From positions 1 to 64,000 of the forward strand of contig NZ_JASBRW010000037.1 of assembly GCF_030149235.1 (NCBI RefSeq): a stretch of DNA of 64,000 nucleotides. Reading direction: 5' to 3'. The notes beneath the pieces are model-generated. The model was given only the letters and a program-made list of their open reading frames with translations, did no database searches and had not been told where the DNA came from. Every line of letters starts with the position of its first letter. Within the stretch, counting starts at the first letter, position 1. A program made the position numbers and the translations under genes. Positions 36,577 through 46,661 of the stretch are shown here, one piece after another. The stretch is from Maricaulis sp. Lineage in GTDB: Bacteria > Pseudomonadota > Alphaproteobacteria > Caulobacterales > Maricaulaceae.

Positions 36577-37792
36577 AGCGTCCCGCTCTCAATAATCTGT
36601 CCGGATCAATGGCCGAACCGTTGTACCAGATTTCGTAGTGCAAATGCGTTGCGGTGCTTCGACCCGTCGACCCCATGCCCCCGATCTGCTGACCGCGCTC
36701 AACGACGTCGCCACGACGCACTGCGATTTCGTGAAGGTGAGCATAGCGGGTTACAAACCCATAGCCATGATCAATCTCCACGGTACGACCATAACCGCCT
36801 CGCCAGCCTGCGTAAATGACCTCGCCCGGGCCGGTTGCAACAATCGGAGCGCGGCGGTAGGCGCCATAATCGAGACCGCGGTGCTGGGTTGGGCGGCCAT
36901 TGAACGGATCGCGACGCAATCCAAAGCCGCTGGTGCGACGATGCGGGACTGAGATTGGCGGGCCAAACGGGCCCTGAGCCGCGAATTCTTCCAGCTCATT
37001 GACTTCCAACAGGCGGGCCGCGATGCGGTTGATGCGGCCTTCGAACTGACCGTCGAGCTCGATGCCCGGAGCGAAACTGCTTTCACTGATCGGCAGGAAG
37101 GGACCGCCCTGTTCGTCGCTGTCGCGCTCGCTGGCAACCACTTCTTCGATATCGAGGTCAGTGAGACGCAGGATGGCCCGCAGGTTTTCGAGCTGTGCTT
37201 CCGTCGCGTTTTCTGCGCGGGCCAGGGCGACATCCTGCTCGGACATCAAGAAAGTAATCTGGTCTTCCGGTGAATCCGAAAGGGCGGCGACGCTGACCGG
37301 GATATCCCGGGCTTCGCGCGGTGCCGGGTCAGCCGGGGTGGCGGCCATAAGGACCGAACCATCCGTGCCGGTGGGGGAGGGCATGATTTCGTCACCACTG
37401 ATGCGTTCGACAAAATCGAGCAGCCGGCGCAGACGCTCATGGCGCACTTCAAATTCAACGGCGGTCTCGTCAAAGGTCTGCATCTGCGATTCAACGAAGG
37501 CGCGGGCGGACACCTCATTGGCGCGGGCTTCGGCGACAATGCGCTCGGCCTCACGCTGCATTTCATCGACTTCCTGGTCCTTTTCGGCCAGGGCCGCGCC
37601 GTGGAAAGCAACCGAGACAGTAGTGAAGCATAGCCAACAGGCCAGCACAGCTGCACTGAGCAGGGCCGAGATCTGCAGTCCGGTCGAGATAGCGAAATAC
37701 CGCACCTGACCATCGCTGCGATGGTATATCTGCCGATCCGGGAACCAGCGCTGAGCCGTTCCCCAAATCGCGTCTTTCACGCTTGCGAACAT
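36566..37792 (-). CDS. Membrane-anchored M23 endopeptidase (LmdC-like)
   Basis: 408-residue LytM/M23 zinc endopeptidase. A single TM helix (about 33-62) is followed by a periplasmic coiled coil (about 66-135), a linker, and a C-terminal M23 domain. Zinc ligands H304 and D308 (HRGLDYG) and the H383-L-H385 motif are intact, so the enzyme should cut peptidoglycan cross-links itself rather than just activate amidases. The short cytoplasmic N terminus could contact bactofilin. In Hyphomonas an equivalent pair, LmdC with BacA, shapes stalk and bud growth. The gene overlaps bactofilin and follows DUF455 by 78 bp. Confidence 0.92.
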   Translation of the reverse strand: MFASVKDAIWGTAQRWFPDRQIYHRSDGQVRYFAISTGLQISALLSAAVLACWLCFTTVSVAFHGAALAEKDQEVDEMQREAERIVAEARANEVSARAFVESQMQTFDETAVEFEVRHERLRRLLDFVERISGDEIMPSPTGTDGSVLMAATPADPAPREARDIPVSVAALSDSPEDQITFLMSEQDVALARAENATEAQLENLRAILRLTDLDIEEVVASERDSDEQGGPFLPISESSFAPGIELDGQFEGRINRIAARLLEVNELEEFAAQGPFGPPISVPHRRTSGFGLRRDPFNGRPTQHRGLDYGAYRRAPIVATGPGEVIYAGWRGGYGRTVEIDHGYGFVTRYAHLHEIAVRRGDVVERGQQIGGMGSTGRSTATHLHYEIWYNGSAIDPDRLLRAGRYVQ

Positions 37793-37870
37793 TCGTACGC
37801 CGCTTGTCTACGCTTGCCCCAAGGCCCCGAAGGGATGTGACACAAAACTCGTCCAAATATCAACCGACAC

Positions 37871-38716
37871 TTATGCAAAACCCGGGCCCGTTTGTGCCAA
37901 CGGTAAGTAAAAGGCTTCCGGCAGGCCGGCATCTTGTCTTGCTTTGAAATTAAAGGGCATTTTCAGTCCACCCTTGAAATGCTTGCGCACCAGCTGTTGA
38001 TAGGTGGTCTGCGGATCGGCAGACATGGCGCTGCAGATTGTGCCGAACCAGCGCGCTCCGGCGCCGACATGACCGATCTCTTCATTGTAAATAACGGTCA
38101 AAACTGCTGCACTGGCTTGGTCTCCCGCCGAGCGGAGCCGCTCGATCATGCCCGGGGTCACGTCGAGGCCACGGGCCTCCAGGACCAGCGGAGCCACGGC
38201 TAGTCTCGCGGCCAGATCATGCGATGTGGACTGTGCCGCATCCCAAAGCCCGCTATGGGCGGGGAGGTCGCCATAGGTCGCCTCGAGCTGGTTGAGCCGG
38301 TTTTCGACCATGACGAAATGTCGCGCCTCGTCATCGCCCACACCGATCCAGTCGCTGATGAAGGCCTGCCGTTCCGATTCGCAAATCCGCGTGTCCCCGC
38401 CGAAGCGAGCGATCAGGTCGAAGGCGAGATCGATGGCGTTGAACTCAATGTGGGCGATGGCATGCAGCAGGGCGACGCGGCCCTGTTGACTATTGAGCCG
38501 ACGGCGCGGGACCTCGCCCGGTGGCACCAGAGCGGGCGCGGACGGCCGAGCCGGGGGCGGCATGTCACCGCCGGCCCGCCAGTGAACGGGGAGCGTCAGG
38601 GCATCCTCGCGCCAGGCGGCGGCGGCCGCGCGCGCGGCAGCGGCCTTGTCGCGCGGTCCGGCCGTGGCCAGCACCTTCAGCGCAGCACTCTGGATGTCGG
38701 TCCCGGCCAGCGTCAT
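37871..38716 (-). CDS. DUF455 ferritin-like protein
   Basis: 281-residue protein of the DUF455 family, a four-helix ferritin-like fold with a probable di-metal site. Metal-ligand candidates are the Glu/His residues in IAHIEFNAIDLAFD, DDEARHF and NEEIGHV, spaced as in diiron proteins. Its reaction is unknown. ATG 38716 overlaps the bcp stop (ATGA); the open frame back to 38890 runs through bcp and is rejected. Coupling to a peroxiredoxin hints at a role in oxidative stress or metal handling, but that is inference. Confidence 0.88.
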   Translation of the reverse strand: MTLAGTDIQSAALKVLATAGPRDKAAAARAAAAAWREDALTLPVHWRAGGDMPPPARPSAPALVPPGEVPRRRLNSQQGRVALLHAIAHIEFNAIDLAFDLIARFGGDTRICESERQAFISDWIGVGDDEARHFVMVENRLNQLEATYGDLPAHSGLWDAAQSTSHDLAARLAVAPLVLEARGLDVTPGMIERLRSAGDQASAAVLTVIYNEEIGHVGAGARWFGTICSAMSADPQTTYQQLVRKHFKGGLKMPFNFKARQDAGLPEAFYLPLAQTGPGFA

Positions 38717-39186
38717 GCGGCGACGGTTTTCACGGCCTCGAGTACCGCTTCGACATGCCCCTTCACTTTCACCTTGCGCCAGATTTCGCGCAGGGTTCCG
38801 TCCGGTCCGATCAGGAAAGTCGCGCGCTCGATACCCAAATACTCCCGGCCGTACATTTTTTTGAGGACCCACACGCCATAGGCCTCGCACACGCCGCTAT
38901 CCTCATCGGACCCCAAAATCACAGACAGGTCGTGTTTGGCCTTGAATTTGTCGTGTTTGGCAACCGTATCCTTGGACACGCCGATCACAACGGCACCCGC
39001 GGAGTCGAAATCTGCTTTTGCCGTGCTGAAGTCGATGGCCTCGGTCGTGCAACCCGGCGTATCGTCCTTGGGATAGAAATATAGCACGACAGTCTTGCCC
39101 TTCAGGGCTGATAGTTCGACCGTGCCGCCACCATCCGTCGGCATGTTGAAATCCGGAGCCAGGTCGCCAGTCTTGAGTTCGCTCAT
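38713..39186 (-). CDS. bcp: Thioredoxin-dependent peroxiredoxin (Bcp/PrxQ)
   Basis: 157-residue peroxiredoxin that reduces H2O2 and organic peroxides with thioredoxin. The peroxidatic cysteine is C46 in YPKDDTPGCTTEA. E. coli Bcp has a resolving Cys five residues later, which is missing here (Ile). A second Cys at C100 (SGVCEAYG) could resolve instead, as in PrxQ members using a helix-3 cysteine. ATG 39186 has AAAGGA upstream. First gene of the bcp-DUF455-M23-bactofilin run and divergent from the AsmA-like gene. Confidence 0.95.
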   Translation of the reverse strand: MSELKTGDLAPDFNMPTDGGGTVELSALKGKTVVLYFYPKDDTPGCTTEAIDFSTAKADFDSAGAVVIGVSKDTVAKHDKFKAKHDLSVILGSDEDSGVCEAYGVWVLKKMYGREYLGIERATFLIGPDGTLREIWRKVKVKGHVEAVLEAVKTVAA

Positions 39187-39288
39187 CGCAATGTCCTTTC
39201 GATCGAATACCATTCGGTGTCGCCGAGGCGGTAAATTGCGCGGGTTTGCGTCCGCGTCCAGTGCGCAATGCTCAAAGGTGACCGGGTA

Positions 39289-42200
39289 ATGGTGCGCAAG
39301 TCGCTCAAATGGACGCTGATTTACCTCCTCGAAGCGGTGGTCGTCCTAATTACGCTGGCGATCTTCGGCCTGGGTGCGATTTTTTGGCGATTATCGTCCG
39401 GCCCCTTCGATCTCGATTTCTTCCGGGCTGATGCCCAGGCGATGATTGCCGATGTGTTTGAAGGCGACGTTGTCGCTCTGGGAGAGCTGAGTGCCCGGTA
39501 TGACCCAGAGCTCAGCGCACTTATCGTCACCGCGGCTGATGTCAGCGTGGCCCAGGAAAATGGGGAACTGGTTGCACGGGCACCGCGGATCGAGGCCGGC
39601 GTTGCTGTCGGGCCCTTGCTGTTTGGCCGTATCGAAGCCGTCAGCCTGATGATCAATGGCGGTTCGCTGTCCGTTGTGCGCCGGGCCGATGGCGCCGTCG
39701 GTGCCGGGCTGGGCGGTGTCGAGCGCGTTCGTGCCAATGCCCGTCAGCCTGAAGGCGGCAGCGATGACAGTGCAACGCTGTTCGCCCTTTTGCAGGACCC
39801 GGAAACCACTAATGGCGGTCTGGGACAGCTCAGTTTTGTCCGGGTCGAGAATGCCAGTGTCAGGATCGTGGATGAGATCAGCGGCATTGCCTGGTTGGTC
39901 AATCGCGCTGGTGTCATGCTCGACCGCAATGAGAGCCGGATCGTAACCGAGCTACACGGCGAGCTGGCGACCCCATCCGGCTTTGCGCAGCTCGATATCC
40001 GGCTCCAGGCCGGCGCCGACCTGGATGCCCTGTTGCTGGAAACACAAATCGATAATTTGTCTCTCGCCACAGTAGCGCCGGATCAGGGGCCATTGGCGTT
40101 TCTCGGCGGGCTCGATGCGCCCTTACGTCTCGACCTGGTGATGGATGCACGGCGTGATTCCGGCATCCGCAACGCATCGCTGGAGCTGGAGGTCGGGGCG
40201 GGCCGAATTCTCGCTCAGGGCGTGGACCGTGACTTCCGCGGCGCCCAGCTGGCACTTGATTTCGACCCGATTGCAGGCGCGCTCACGGTTACACAGGGCG
40301 CGGTCGACTCCGATGTCGTGGCCGGCAGTCTCAGCGGTCAGATCTCGGAACTTGGCGGATATATCGGCGCGCTGCCGACCGAGTGGAATTACGAGTTCGC
40401 GGCTGGGCCGGGTTTCATCGATATGGGTGAGATTTTCTCGCGGCCGCCGCGCTGGGAGGGTTTGACCGTCGCCGGCAAGGCAGATTTGAGCCAGCGGCGC
40501 CTGGTCTTTGACCGGTTTGATTTCGAGCTCGATGGGGTGGCGGCCCGTCTTACCGGCGAGACCTCGCTCAGCGAGATTGAGGAAGGGCGCTGGCTGCCCA
40601 ATCTCAGGCTGGAAGGGCCGGTCGAGGGCGATATCAGGGTCGATACGGTTCTGGCCTACTGGCCGGTCGAGCTCGCCGATAGCGCACGCAGCTGGATTGT
40701 CGACGGTATCTTGGGCGGGCGCTTCTACAATGCACGCGTATTCATGGATATCGACGCTGAGTCGATCGCGGCTGGGGAGCTCGCCAATGAGCGTCTCAAC
40801 CTGTCTTTCGATGTCGAGAACGCCCGTGTCCGATATATCTCCACCATGACGCCGATCACGGAAGGCGTCGGACGTGCCGTATTGTATGGCAATGCGTTTG
40901 AAGTCTTTCTCACTGATGGCCGGATCGGCGATATCGAGCTGCTCGACGGGTATGTTGATTTTCCGCGTCTCAATCCGAAAGGGGCCATGGCCCGCTATGG
41001 CGGCCGGGCACGTGGTCAGGCGTCTGACCTGCTCAGCCTCATCGACGAAGAGCCGCTCGGCTTCCCGTCAGATTATGGTATCGACCCTGAGGCGGTTGGT
41101 GGCAGCGGCGAGATCGAGTTCGAAATCCGCCGGGCCATGCTTACCGAGGTCGCTCCGGAAGATATTCCCTTTGTTATTCGTGGTGGTTTTACCGAGGCGT
41201 CGATCAGCGTCCCCGACACGCCGTTTGCCTTGAGCGAGGGTGTCGTCGATGTCGAGGTCGACCAAGGCGGCCTGCGGGCCAATGGCACCGCCTTGCTCGC
41301 AGACACGCCGGTTTCCATCGTCTGGCTCGAAAATTTCCAGGCCGCTGACGATACTCCATCGACCACGGTCGAGCTTTCCGCCGATGTCGGTGCAAGGGCG
41401 TTGGATCTGTTCGGAATTCCGGCCCGTCGATATCTCAGCGGCGAGGTCGGCCTGGAAGCCCGGGCCCGGTCGAACGGTCTTGATATAGTCAGTATCGATG
41501 TCGACGCAGACCTGACCAATGCCGTGCTGGAAGCGCCGGAATCGGTTTGGGTGAAGGAGGCCGGGGTCGCCGGCATGGCCGGCTTCACCTTGAGCCGGAA
41601 TGATCAGTCCGACTATGTCTTTGAGGAAGTCCTGGCCCGGACCGAGGGCGTCGATATTGCAGCCTCGGCGGTCCTGTCGCCAGAGGGTCGTCTGGTAGAA
41701 GCGGTCATCGACCAGCTCCACATCGAGGGCTTTATGGATATCGGAGGGCGTCTCGCAGCGCCGGCCGAGGACGGCGCCGCGTTTACGGCTCGGTTGTCAG
41801 GCGACTATGTCGACGCGCGAGAAATTCTTCCGCACATCAACCGCTTCCAGGGCGGCGAGGACGGCCTGCCCTTATCGCTTACCTTCGACGTCGCCAGTCT
41901 CGTGGTCTCCGACACCTCGGTTTTGAATGATTTCAGTGTGGTCTGGCGCTCTGAGGCGGCCGGGGTACGGGCTTCATCCATCTCTGGTCGGTCCGACGCC
42001 GGGCCGTTCTTTGTTAATTTCGGCGCGGCCGAGGAGGGCGGGAGCCGCGAGCTGCGGATTGAAACCCAGTCTCTTGAACGCTTGTCCGGTCTGCTTGGTT
42101 ATGACGGTTATATTCGAGGCGGCCAGATGTCCGTCCTCGGCGAGGCCCCGCCGCTTGGCATGCCGGGGCCGCTGGAAGCCCGCGTCGAGATCAATGATCT

Positions 42201-42828
42201 CACCCTGGTCGAAGTCCCGGTCCTCGCTCGCATTTTGGCGGCGGGCTCATTTGAAGGTCTCGGCGCCTTACTCAATGGCGATGGAATCCGCTTTGACACG
42301 GTCAGCGCCGACATCATGATGCAGGATCAGTTGCTTACCGTCGGCGAAGCCCAGGCGACTGGGAGCTCGCTCGGCGTCACCGCATCCGGCACGGTGGACT
42401 TTGATGGGGAGCAGGCAGCGATCGACGGCAATCTGGCACCGTCCTACGCGGTCAATTCGCTCCTGGGCGATTTGCCGGTCATTGGCGAGATCCTGGTCTC
42501 GCGGCCGGGCGAGGGGATATTCGGGATCACCTATTCCGTTGAAGGCCCATTTGACAGCCTCACCGTTTTCGCCAATCCACTCTCGGTTATCGCGCCGGGT
42601 GTATTCCGGCGCATATTCGAGGGGACCGCAGCCGAGCGCGCGGCGCGCGAACGCGAAGCGGAGGCGGATGCTGCCTCGCTGCCCGAGCTATTGCCGGCAG
42701 AATTGGTAGAGCAGCTCCAGCGCGAGCTTGAAGCGGCGGCGCCTGAGGCGGGATCAGAGCCTCAGAGCGCAGAGGAACCCGACAGTGAGGAACCCGCCGG
42801 GCCTGAACCGGAAGCTGGAAACCGTTAG
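39289..42828 (+). CDS. Large AsmA-like (DUF3971/YhdP-type) envelope protein
   Basis: About 1179 residues. An N-terminal TM helix (about 8-32) anchors a huge periplasmic domain of repeating beta-strand units typical of AsmA/TamB/YhdP proteins. These are thought to bridge the periplasm and move phospholipids to the outer membrane. The last part (about 950-1120) resembles the AsmA C-terminal module, and the end is an acidic, Pro/Glu-rich tail. ATG 39289 has AAAGGTG nine bases upstream; ATG 39268 lacks one. The stop codon overlaps that of tyrS (TTAG), leaving no terminator between them. Confidence 0.85.
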   Translation: MVRKSLKWTLIYLLEAVVVLITLAIFGLGAIFWRLSSGPFDLDFFRADAQAMIADVFEGDVVALGELSARYDPELSALIVTAADVSVAQENGELVARAPRIEAGVAVGPLLFGRIEAVSLMINGGSLSVVRRADGAVGAGLGGVERVRANARQPEGGSDDSATLFALLQDPETTNGGLGQLSFVRVENASVRIVDEISGIAWLVNRAGVMLDRNESRIVTELHGELATPSGFAQLDIRLQAGADLDALLLETQIDNLSLATVAPDQGPLAFLGGLDAPLRLDLVMDARRDSGIRNASLELEVGAGRILAQGVDRDFRGAQLALDFDPIAGALTVTQGAVDSDVVAGSLSGQISELGGYIGALPTEWNYEFAAGPGFIDMGEIFSRPPRWEGLTVAGKADLSQRRLVFDRFDFELDGVAARLTGETSLSEIEEGRWLPNLRLEGPVEGDIRVDTVLAYWPVELADSARSWIVDGILGGRFYNARVFMDIDAESIAAGELANERLNLSFDVENARVRYISTMTPITEGVGRAVLYGNAFEVFLTDGRIGDIELLDGYVDFPRLNPKGAMARYGGRARGQASDLLSLIDEEPLGFPSDYGIDPEAVGGSGEIEFEIRRAMLTEVAPEDIPFVIRGGFTEASISVPDTPFALSEGVVDVEVDQGGLRANGTALLADTPVSIVWLENFQAADDTPSTTVELSADVGARALDLFGIPARRYLSGEVGLEARARSNGLDIVSIDVDADLTNAVLEAPESVWVKEAGVAGMAGFTLSRNDQSDYVFEEVLARTEGVDIAASAVLSPEGRLVEAVIDQLHIEGFMDIGGRLAAPAEDGAAFTARLSGDYVDAREILPHINRFQGGEDGLPLSLTFDVASLVVSDTSVLNDFSVVWRSEAAGVRASSISGRSDAGPFFVNFGAAEEGGSRELRIETQSLERLSGLLGYDGYIRGGQMSVLGEAPPLGMPGPLEARVEINDLTLVEVPVLARILAAGSFEGLGALLNGDGIRFDTVSADIMMQDQLLTVGEAQATGSSLGVTASGTVDFDGEQAAIDGNLAPSYAVNSLLGDLPVIGEILVSRPGEGIFGITYSVEGPFDSLTVFANPLSVIAPGVFRRIFEGTAAERAAREREAEADAASLPELLPAELVEQLQRELEAAAPEAGSEPQSAEEPDSEEPAGPEPEAGNR

Positions 42829-44072
42829 ACCGGTTTGGCGAGGGCGTGCCGCTTCTTGCCGACCGAGAGCTTGATCGCACCATCGATGAGGAGGTCAGCG
42901 CTGGCCTTGGCATAGGGGTCCGTCAGCGGCTCGTCATTGACCTTGGCCGCGCCGGATTTCATGTGCCGGCGAACCTCGCCATTGGAGCCGGCAAGACCGG
43001 CTTCAACGAATAGGCCAATCAGGCCGACCTCGCCACTGTCCAACCCTTCAAATTCTACCGTTGGCAATGCCGCACCGGTTTTACCTTGGGCGAAGGTTTG
43101 TTTGGCGGTTTCCTCCGCTTCGCGTGCCGCGTCCGCGCCATGCATCATCGCGGTAGTTTCATTGGCCAGACGCACCTTGGCTTCATTGATCGCGGCGCCA
43201 TCGAGCGCTTCGAGTTTGGCGATTTCGTCGAGCGGCAGATCGGTGAAAAGCTTGAGAAAGCGACCAACATCGGCGTCCTCTGTATTGCGCCAGAACTGCC
43301 AATACTCATACGGGCTCAACATATCGGCATTGAGCCAGATGGCGCCATCTGCCGTCTTGCCCATCTTGGCGCCTGAGGCGGTGGTGATCAGCGGCGTGGT
43401 GAAGGCATGCACTTCCTGCTGGTCGACACGCCGGCAGAGCTCGACCCCATTGATGATATTTCCCCACTGATCACCGCCGCCGAGCTGCAGGGTGCAGTCA
43501 TAGCGACGGTTCAGCTCGAGGAAGTCGACCGCTTGCAAGAGCATGTAGTTGAATTCCAGGAAGGTCAGCGGCTGTTCGCGGTCGAGGCGCAGTTTTACCG
43601 ACTCAAACGTCATCATCCGGTTGATGGTGAAGTGGGGGCCGAATTTGCGGAGGAAATCGATATAACCGAACTCGGACAGCCATTCGTCATTGTCGCAGAG
43701 AATGGCATCGGTCGGTCCGTCGCCAAAATCGATGAGCGGACGGAAGGCCTTGAGGATGCTCTGCTTGTTCGCCTCGATCTGACCCTCAGTCAGCATGGAG
43801 CGGGATTTGTCCTTGCCTGACGGGTCGCCGATTTTGGTCGTGCCGCCGCCCATCAGGGCGATAGGCCGGTGTCCGGTCTTCTGCATGACACGCAGCATCA
43901 TGATCTGCACGAGTGAACCCACATGCAGGCTCGATGCGGTCGCATCGAAGCCGATATAGCCGGTGATCGGGCCCTTCTGCGCGCGCTCGTCTAGCGCATG
44001 CAGATCGGTGGACTGGAAGTGATAGCCGCGTTCAACCAGTGTGCGGACCAGATCGGACTTGTATTCACTCAT
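42825..44072 (-). CDS. tyrS: Tyrosyl-tRNA synthetase
   Basis: 415-residue class I synthetase charging tRNA-Tyr. The HIGH-equivalent is HVGS (50-53), and the KMSKS-equivalent is KMGKT (236-240). The tyrosine pocket is seen in [12 protein letters not shown] and [11 protein letters not shown]. An S4 RNA-binding domain forms the C terminus (about 350-415). Complete and ordinary in length. It diverges from anmK; the 61-bp spacer must hold both promoters. Confidence 0.97.
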   Translation of the reverse strand: MSEYKSDLVRTLVERGYHFQSTDLHALDERAQKGPITGYIGFDATASSLHVGSLVQIMMLRVMQKTGHRPIALMGGGTTKIGDPSGKDKSRSMLTEGQIEANKQSILKAFRPLIDFGDGPTDAILCDNDEWLSEFGYIDFLRKFGPHFTINRMMTFESVKLRLDREQPLTFLEFNYMLLQAVDFLELNRRYDCTLQLGGGDQWGNIINGVELCRRVDQQEVHAFTTPLITTASGAKMGKTADGAIWLNADMLSPYEYWQFWRNTEDADVGRFLKLFTDLPLDEIAKLEALDGAAINEAKVRLANETTAMMHGADAAREAEETAKQTFAQGKTGAALPTVEFEGLDSGEVGLIGLFVEAGLAGSNGEVRRHMKSGAAKVNDEPLTDPYAKASADLLIDGAIKLSVGKKRHALAKPV

Positions 44073-44133
44073 TGGACTTCTCCTGATAGAGCGCTTCTAG
44101 GACGCGTTTGGGGACGTGAAAAGAGGAGAGGGC

Positions 44134-45240
44134 ATGAAGCGTGTGATCGGCTTGATGAGCGGGACGTCACTTGATGGTGTGGATGGCGCGCTGGTCACGA
44201 CGGATGGCGAGGCGGTCATTGCCCAGCTGGCGTCGGCCTATCGCGCCTACAGTGCCGAGGAACGCGCGATCCTGCAGGCCGCTGTCGACGCGGCTCTCAC
44301 CTGGGGTTTTTCCGGCCCCCGACCTGATTTCACTGACGCCGAAGCGGTGTTGACCTGCGCCCATTCCGATGTGGTGGGGGATCTCTTGGGCGATGTAATG
44401 TTGCTTAAGGACGAGGTCGATCTAATTGGCTTTCATGGTCAGACCGTGATTCATCGTGCGCCGGACCATGGTCGCAAGGGCGAGACCTTGCAGATTGGCT
44501 CGGGTGCGGCGCTGGCCAACGCCACTGGCCTCCCGGTGATTTATGATTTCCGCTCTGCCGATATGCAAGCCGGAGGTCATGGCGCGCCCCTCGTCCCGCT
44601 CTATCATCAGGCGCTTGTGCAGGGTTCCGCGCTCAAGGGCCCGGTCGCGATCGTCAATATCGGTGGCGTGGCGAATGTGACCTGGGTGCCCGAGACGGGA
44701 GACCCGATCGCCTTCGATACCGGACCGGGCAATGGGCTGATCGATGCCTGGTGCCTGGACCAGTCCGGCAAGCCCTATGACGAGGGCGGGGAGCTGGCCG
44801 CCAGGGGGCAGGCCGACCTTGCCGTGTTGGAACAGCTCCTGGCGCATCCGTATTTCGCCAAACATCCCCCCAAATCGCTCGACCGTTGGGATTTTTCTCT
44901 TGATCCGGTTCGGGGGATGTCGACGGAAAATGGCGCTGCGACTCTGGTCGAGTTCACCGCGAAGAGCATTGCTGAAGCTCTCAACGCGGTTGGTCAGACC
45001 CGCCAAGTTTTCATCACTGGAGGCGGTCGGCGCAATCCGTATTTGATGCAGCGCCTCAGTGCGCGACTCGGGTTTGAAGTGCAGCCGGTCGAGGCCAGGG
45101 GTTGGGATGGCGACCTGATGGAAGCTGCGGCCTTTGCCTGGCTGGCCGCTCGCGTCGAGAGAGGCCTGCCGACGAGCCTTCCCTCCACTACGGGGTGCGC
45201 GGCGCCGGTATGTGGTGGGCGCAGGGCCGAACCGGCATAA
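44134..45240 (+). CDS. anmK: Anhydro-N-acetylmuramic acid kinase
   Basis: 368-residue kinase that opens and phosphorylates 1,6-anhydro-MurNAc from peptidoglycan turnover, giving MurNAc 6-phosphate. The signature MSGTSLDGVD (8-17) opens the protein. GFHGQTVIH, NIGGVANVTW and FDTGPGNGLIDAW are the conserved nucleotide and sugar motifs, and the late ITGGGRRNPYLM completes the family pattern. ATG 44134 has GAGGAGAGG just upstream; a GTG at 44116 would swallow that site. It ends at a strong bidirectional terminator. murQ is not in the window. Confidence 0.96.
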   Translation: MKRVIGLMSGTSLDGVDGALVTTDGEAVIAQLASAYRAYSAEERAILQAAVDAALTWGFSGPRPDFTDAEAVLTCAHSDVVGDLLGDVMLLKDEVDLIGFHGQTVIHRAPDHGRKGETLQIGSGAALANATGLPVIYDFRSADMQAGGHGAPLVPLYHQALVQGSALKGPVAIVNIGGVANVTWVPETGDPIAFDTGPGNGLIDAWCLDQSGKPYDEGGELAARGQADLAVLEQLLAHPYFAKHPPKSLDRWDFSLDPVRGMSTENGAATLVEFTAKSIAEALNAVGQTRQVFITGGGRRNPYLMQRLSARLGFEVQPVEARGWDGDLMEAAAFAWLAARVERGLPTSLPSTTGCAAPVCGGRRAEPA

Positions 45241-45246
45241 AGGCAA

Positions 45247-45280
45247 CAAAAAAGCCCCGGCATCGACCGGGGCTTTTGTT
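45247..45280. terminator. Bidirectional terminator after anmK
   Basis: 10-bp stem AAAGCCCCGG / CCGGGGCTTT (45251-45260 with 45267-45276), CATCGA loop, with an A-run before and TTTTGTT after. It serves converging anmK and the hydrolase at 45299. Confidence 0.93.
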
Positions 45281-45298
45281 GGGTAGAGCTGATCTTGC

Positions 45299-45982
45299 CT
45301 AGCGCTTGCCGGTCATTTGCCGCTCGGAGCGTTCCTTCTCGACGATCGGCAGGCGGTCATCAAGATAGGTATTGATGCGGGTTTCCAAGACTTCCTGGTG
45401 TTCGGTGAAGAGGTGGTTGGCGTCCGGGATGATTTCGCGCGTGATTTCGATACCCTTCTGGACGCGGATCTTCGACATCACCCGTTCGACATCGTCCGGC
45501 GGCACAATCTTGTCGGCGCCACCATTGATAATGATGCCAGACGCCGGGCAGGGGGCCAGGAAGGTGAAATCATACATATTGGTCGGCGGGGCAATGGAGA
45601 TGAAGCCGGCGATCTCCGGACGGCGCATCAGGAGCTGCATACCGATCCAGGCGCCGAAGGAATGGCCGGCGACGAAGCAGAAGCGCGCTCCGGAATTATA
45701 CCCCTGAACCCAGTCAAGCACGGTCGCCGCGTCGGACAATTCACCGAGGCCCTGATCATAACTGCCCTGGGAGCGACCGACACCGCGGAAATTGAACCGC
45801 AAGGTCGCGTAGTCGCGCTTGCGGAAATTGTCGTAGAGCATCTCGACAATGGGATTGTCCATGCTGCCGCCGCCGAGCGGGTGAGCGTGCAGAATAAGGG
45901 CAATCGGTGCGGTCTCGTCTTCGCTTGGGCTGTAGCGCCCTTCCAGCCGACCGGCCGGGCCGGGAATGATCACGTCAGGCAT
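45299..45982 (-). CDS. Alpha/beta hydrolase (dienelactone hydrolase-like)
   Basis: 227-residue cytoplasmic alpha/beta hydrolase. The nucleophile elbow is GHSFGAW (Ser near 106), the acid is the Asp in GGADKIVPP, and the base is His in DANHLF. The opening HAHPLGGGSMDNP and FNFRGVGRSQG motifs are typical of a widespread family of conserved alphaproteobacterial hydrolases with no assigned substrate. It is divergent from the suf operon and separated from it by about 200 bp containing the IscR-type site. Confidence 0.85.
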   Translation of the reverse strand: MPDVIIPGPAGRLEGRYSPSEDETAPIALILHAHPLGGGSMDNPIVEMLYDNFRKRDYATLRFNFRGVGRSQGSYDQGLGELSDAATVLDWVQGYNSGARFCFVAGHSFGAWIGMQLLMRRPEIAGFISIAPPTNMYDFTFLAPCPASGIIINGGADKIVPPDDVERVMSKIRVQKGIEITREIIPDANHLFTEHQEVLETRINTYLDDRLPIVEKERSERQMTGKR

Positions 45983-46065
45983 TCAACGGGCCTTTTCCTT
46001 GTCTGTGTGCGTCACGGTGAAAAAATCGGGTTTGCGCTATTGAAACCCTGATTGACCGAGCGCAT

Positions 46066-46090
46066 TTACTTGACTGTTTAGGTCGGGTAT
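46066..46090 (+). promoter_or_regulatory. IscR type 1-like operator before iscR
   Basis: A 25-bp imperfect palindrome matches about 22 of 25 positions of the E. coli type 1 IscR consensus as I remember it: the left half is TTACTTGACT and the right half GTCGGGTAT. It sits 101 bases before iscR. A weak promoter, TTGACC (46052-46057) with a TGTTTA -10 at 17-base spacing, would overlap it, so holo-IscR could repress its own operon. Confidence 0.55.
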
Positions 46091-46190
46091 TGGCTGCGCA
46101 CTGATTTCAGCAAGCACCAAACCCCGCCCCGAAGCGACGCGTCTTAGCATAATCACGGCAAAAGATGCGAGCATTTAAGGAGGTAGATAC

Positions 46191-46658
46191 ATGAAGCTCA
46201 GCACCAAGGGACGTTATGCCGTCATGGCGATGGCTGATCTCGCCTCGGCGAGCCAGGATGGCCCGGTCACTCTTAGCGATATCGCATCGCGCCAATCAAT
46301 TTCTCTGTCCTATCTGGAACAGCTGTTTGCCAAACTGCGCCGCGCGGACATTGTGTCCTCGATCCGCGGTCCCGGTGGCGGTTATCGCCTGAGCCGCGAG
46401 CCGAGCGAAATCCGCGTTTCCGACGTTATCGTCGCCGTGGATGAGCCGCTGCGCGCAACGCGCTGCTCGGAAGCCAAGGGGTGCCTGGCTGATGGTCGTC
46501 GCTGCATCACCCACGATTTGTGGGATGAGCTCGGTCGTCATATCTACCTCTTCCTGAGTTCGATCACACTTGAAGATGTCCTGGAACGGCGCCTTCTCGG
46601 TGCGGCATCCGGTGCTATCGGGGCCAATGACCGTCTGCGAGCTGAGGCCGCCGAGTAA
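46191..46658 (+). CDS. iscR: Rrf2-family Fe-S regulator IscR
   Basis: 155-residue winged-helix regulator. The DNA-binding part is MKLSTKGRYAVMAM ... SISLSYLEQLFAKLRRADIVSSIRGPGGGY. The cluster-binding motif is C-x5-C-x6-C-x2-H (CSEAKGC ... CITH), one residue longer between the second and third Cys than in E. coli, but with all four ligands. With a [2Fe-2S] cluster it should repress the suf genes; as apo-protein it frees them under iron or oxidative stress. A perfect AAGGAGGT ribosome-binding site lies six bases before the ATG. First gene of the suf operon. Confidence 0.95.
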   Translation: MKLSTKGRYAVMAMADLASASQDGPVTLSDIASRQSISLSYLEQLFAKLRRADIVSSIRGPGGGYRLSREPSEIRVSDVIVAVDEPLRATRCSEAKGCLADGRRCITHDLWDELGRHIYLFLSSITLEDVLERRLLGAASGAIGANDRLRAEAAE

Positions 46659-46661
46659 TTC

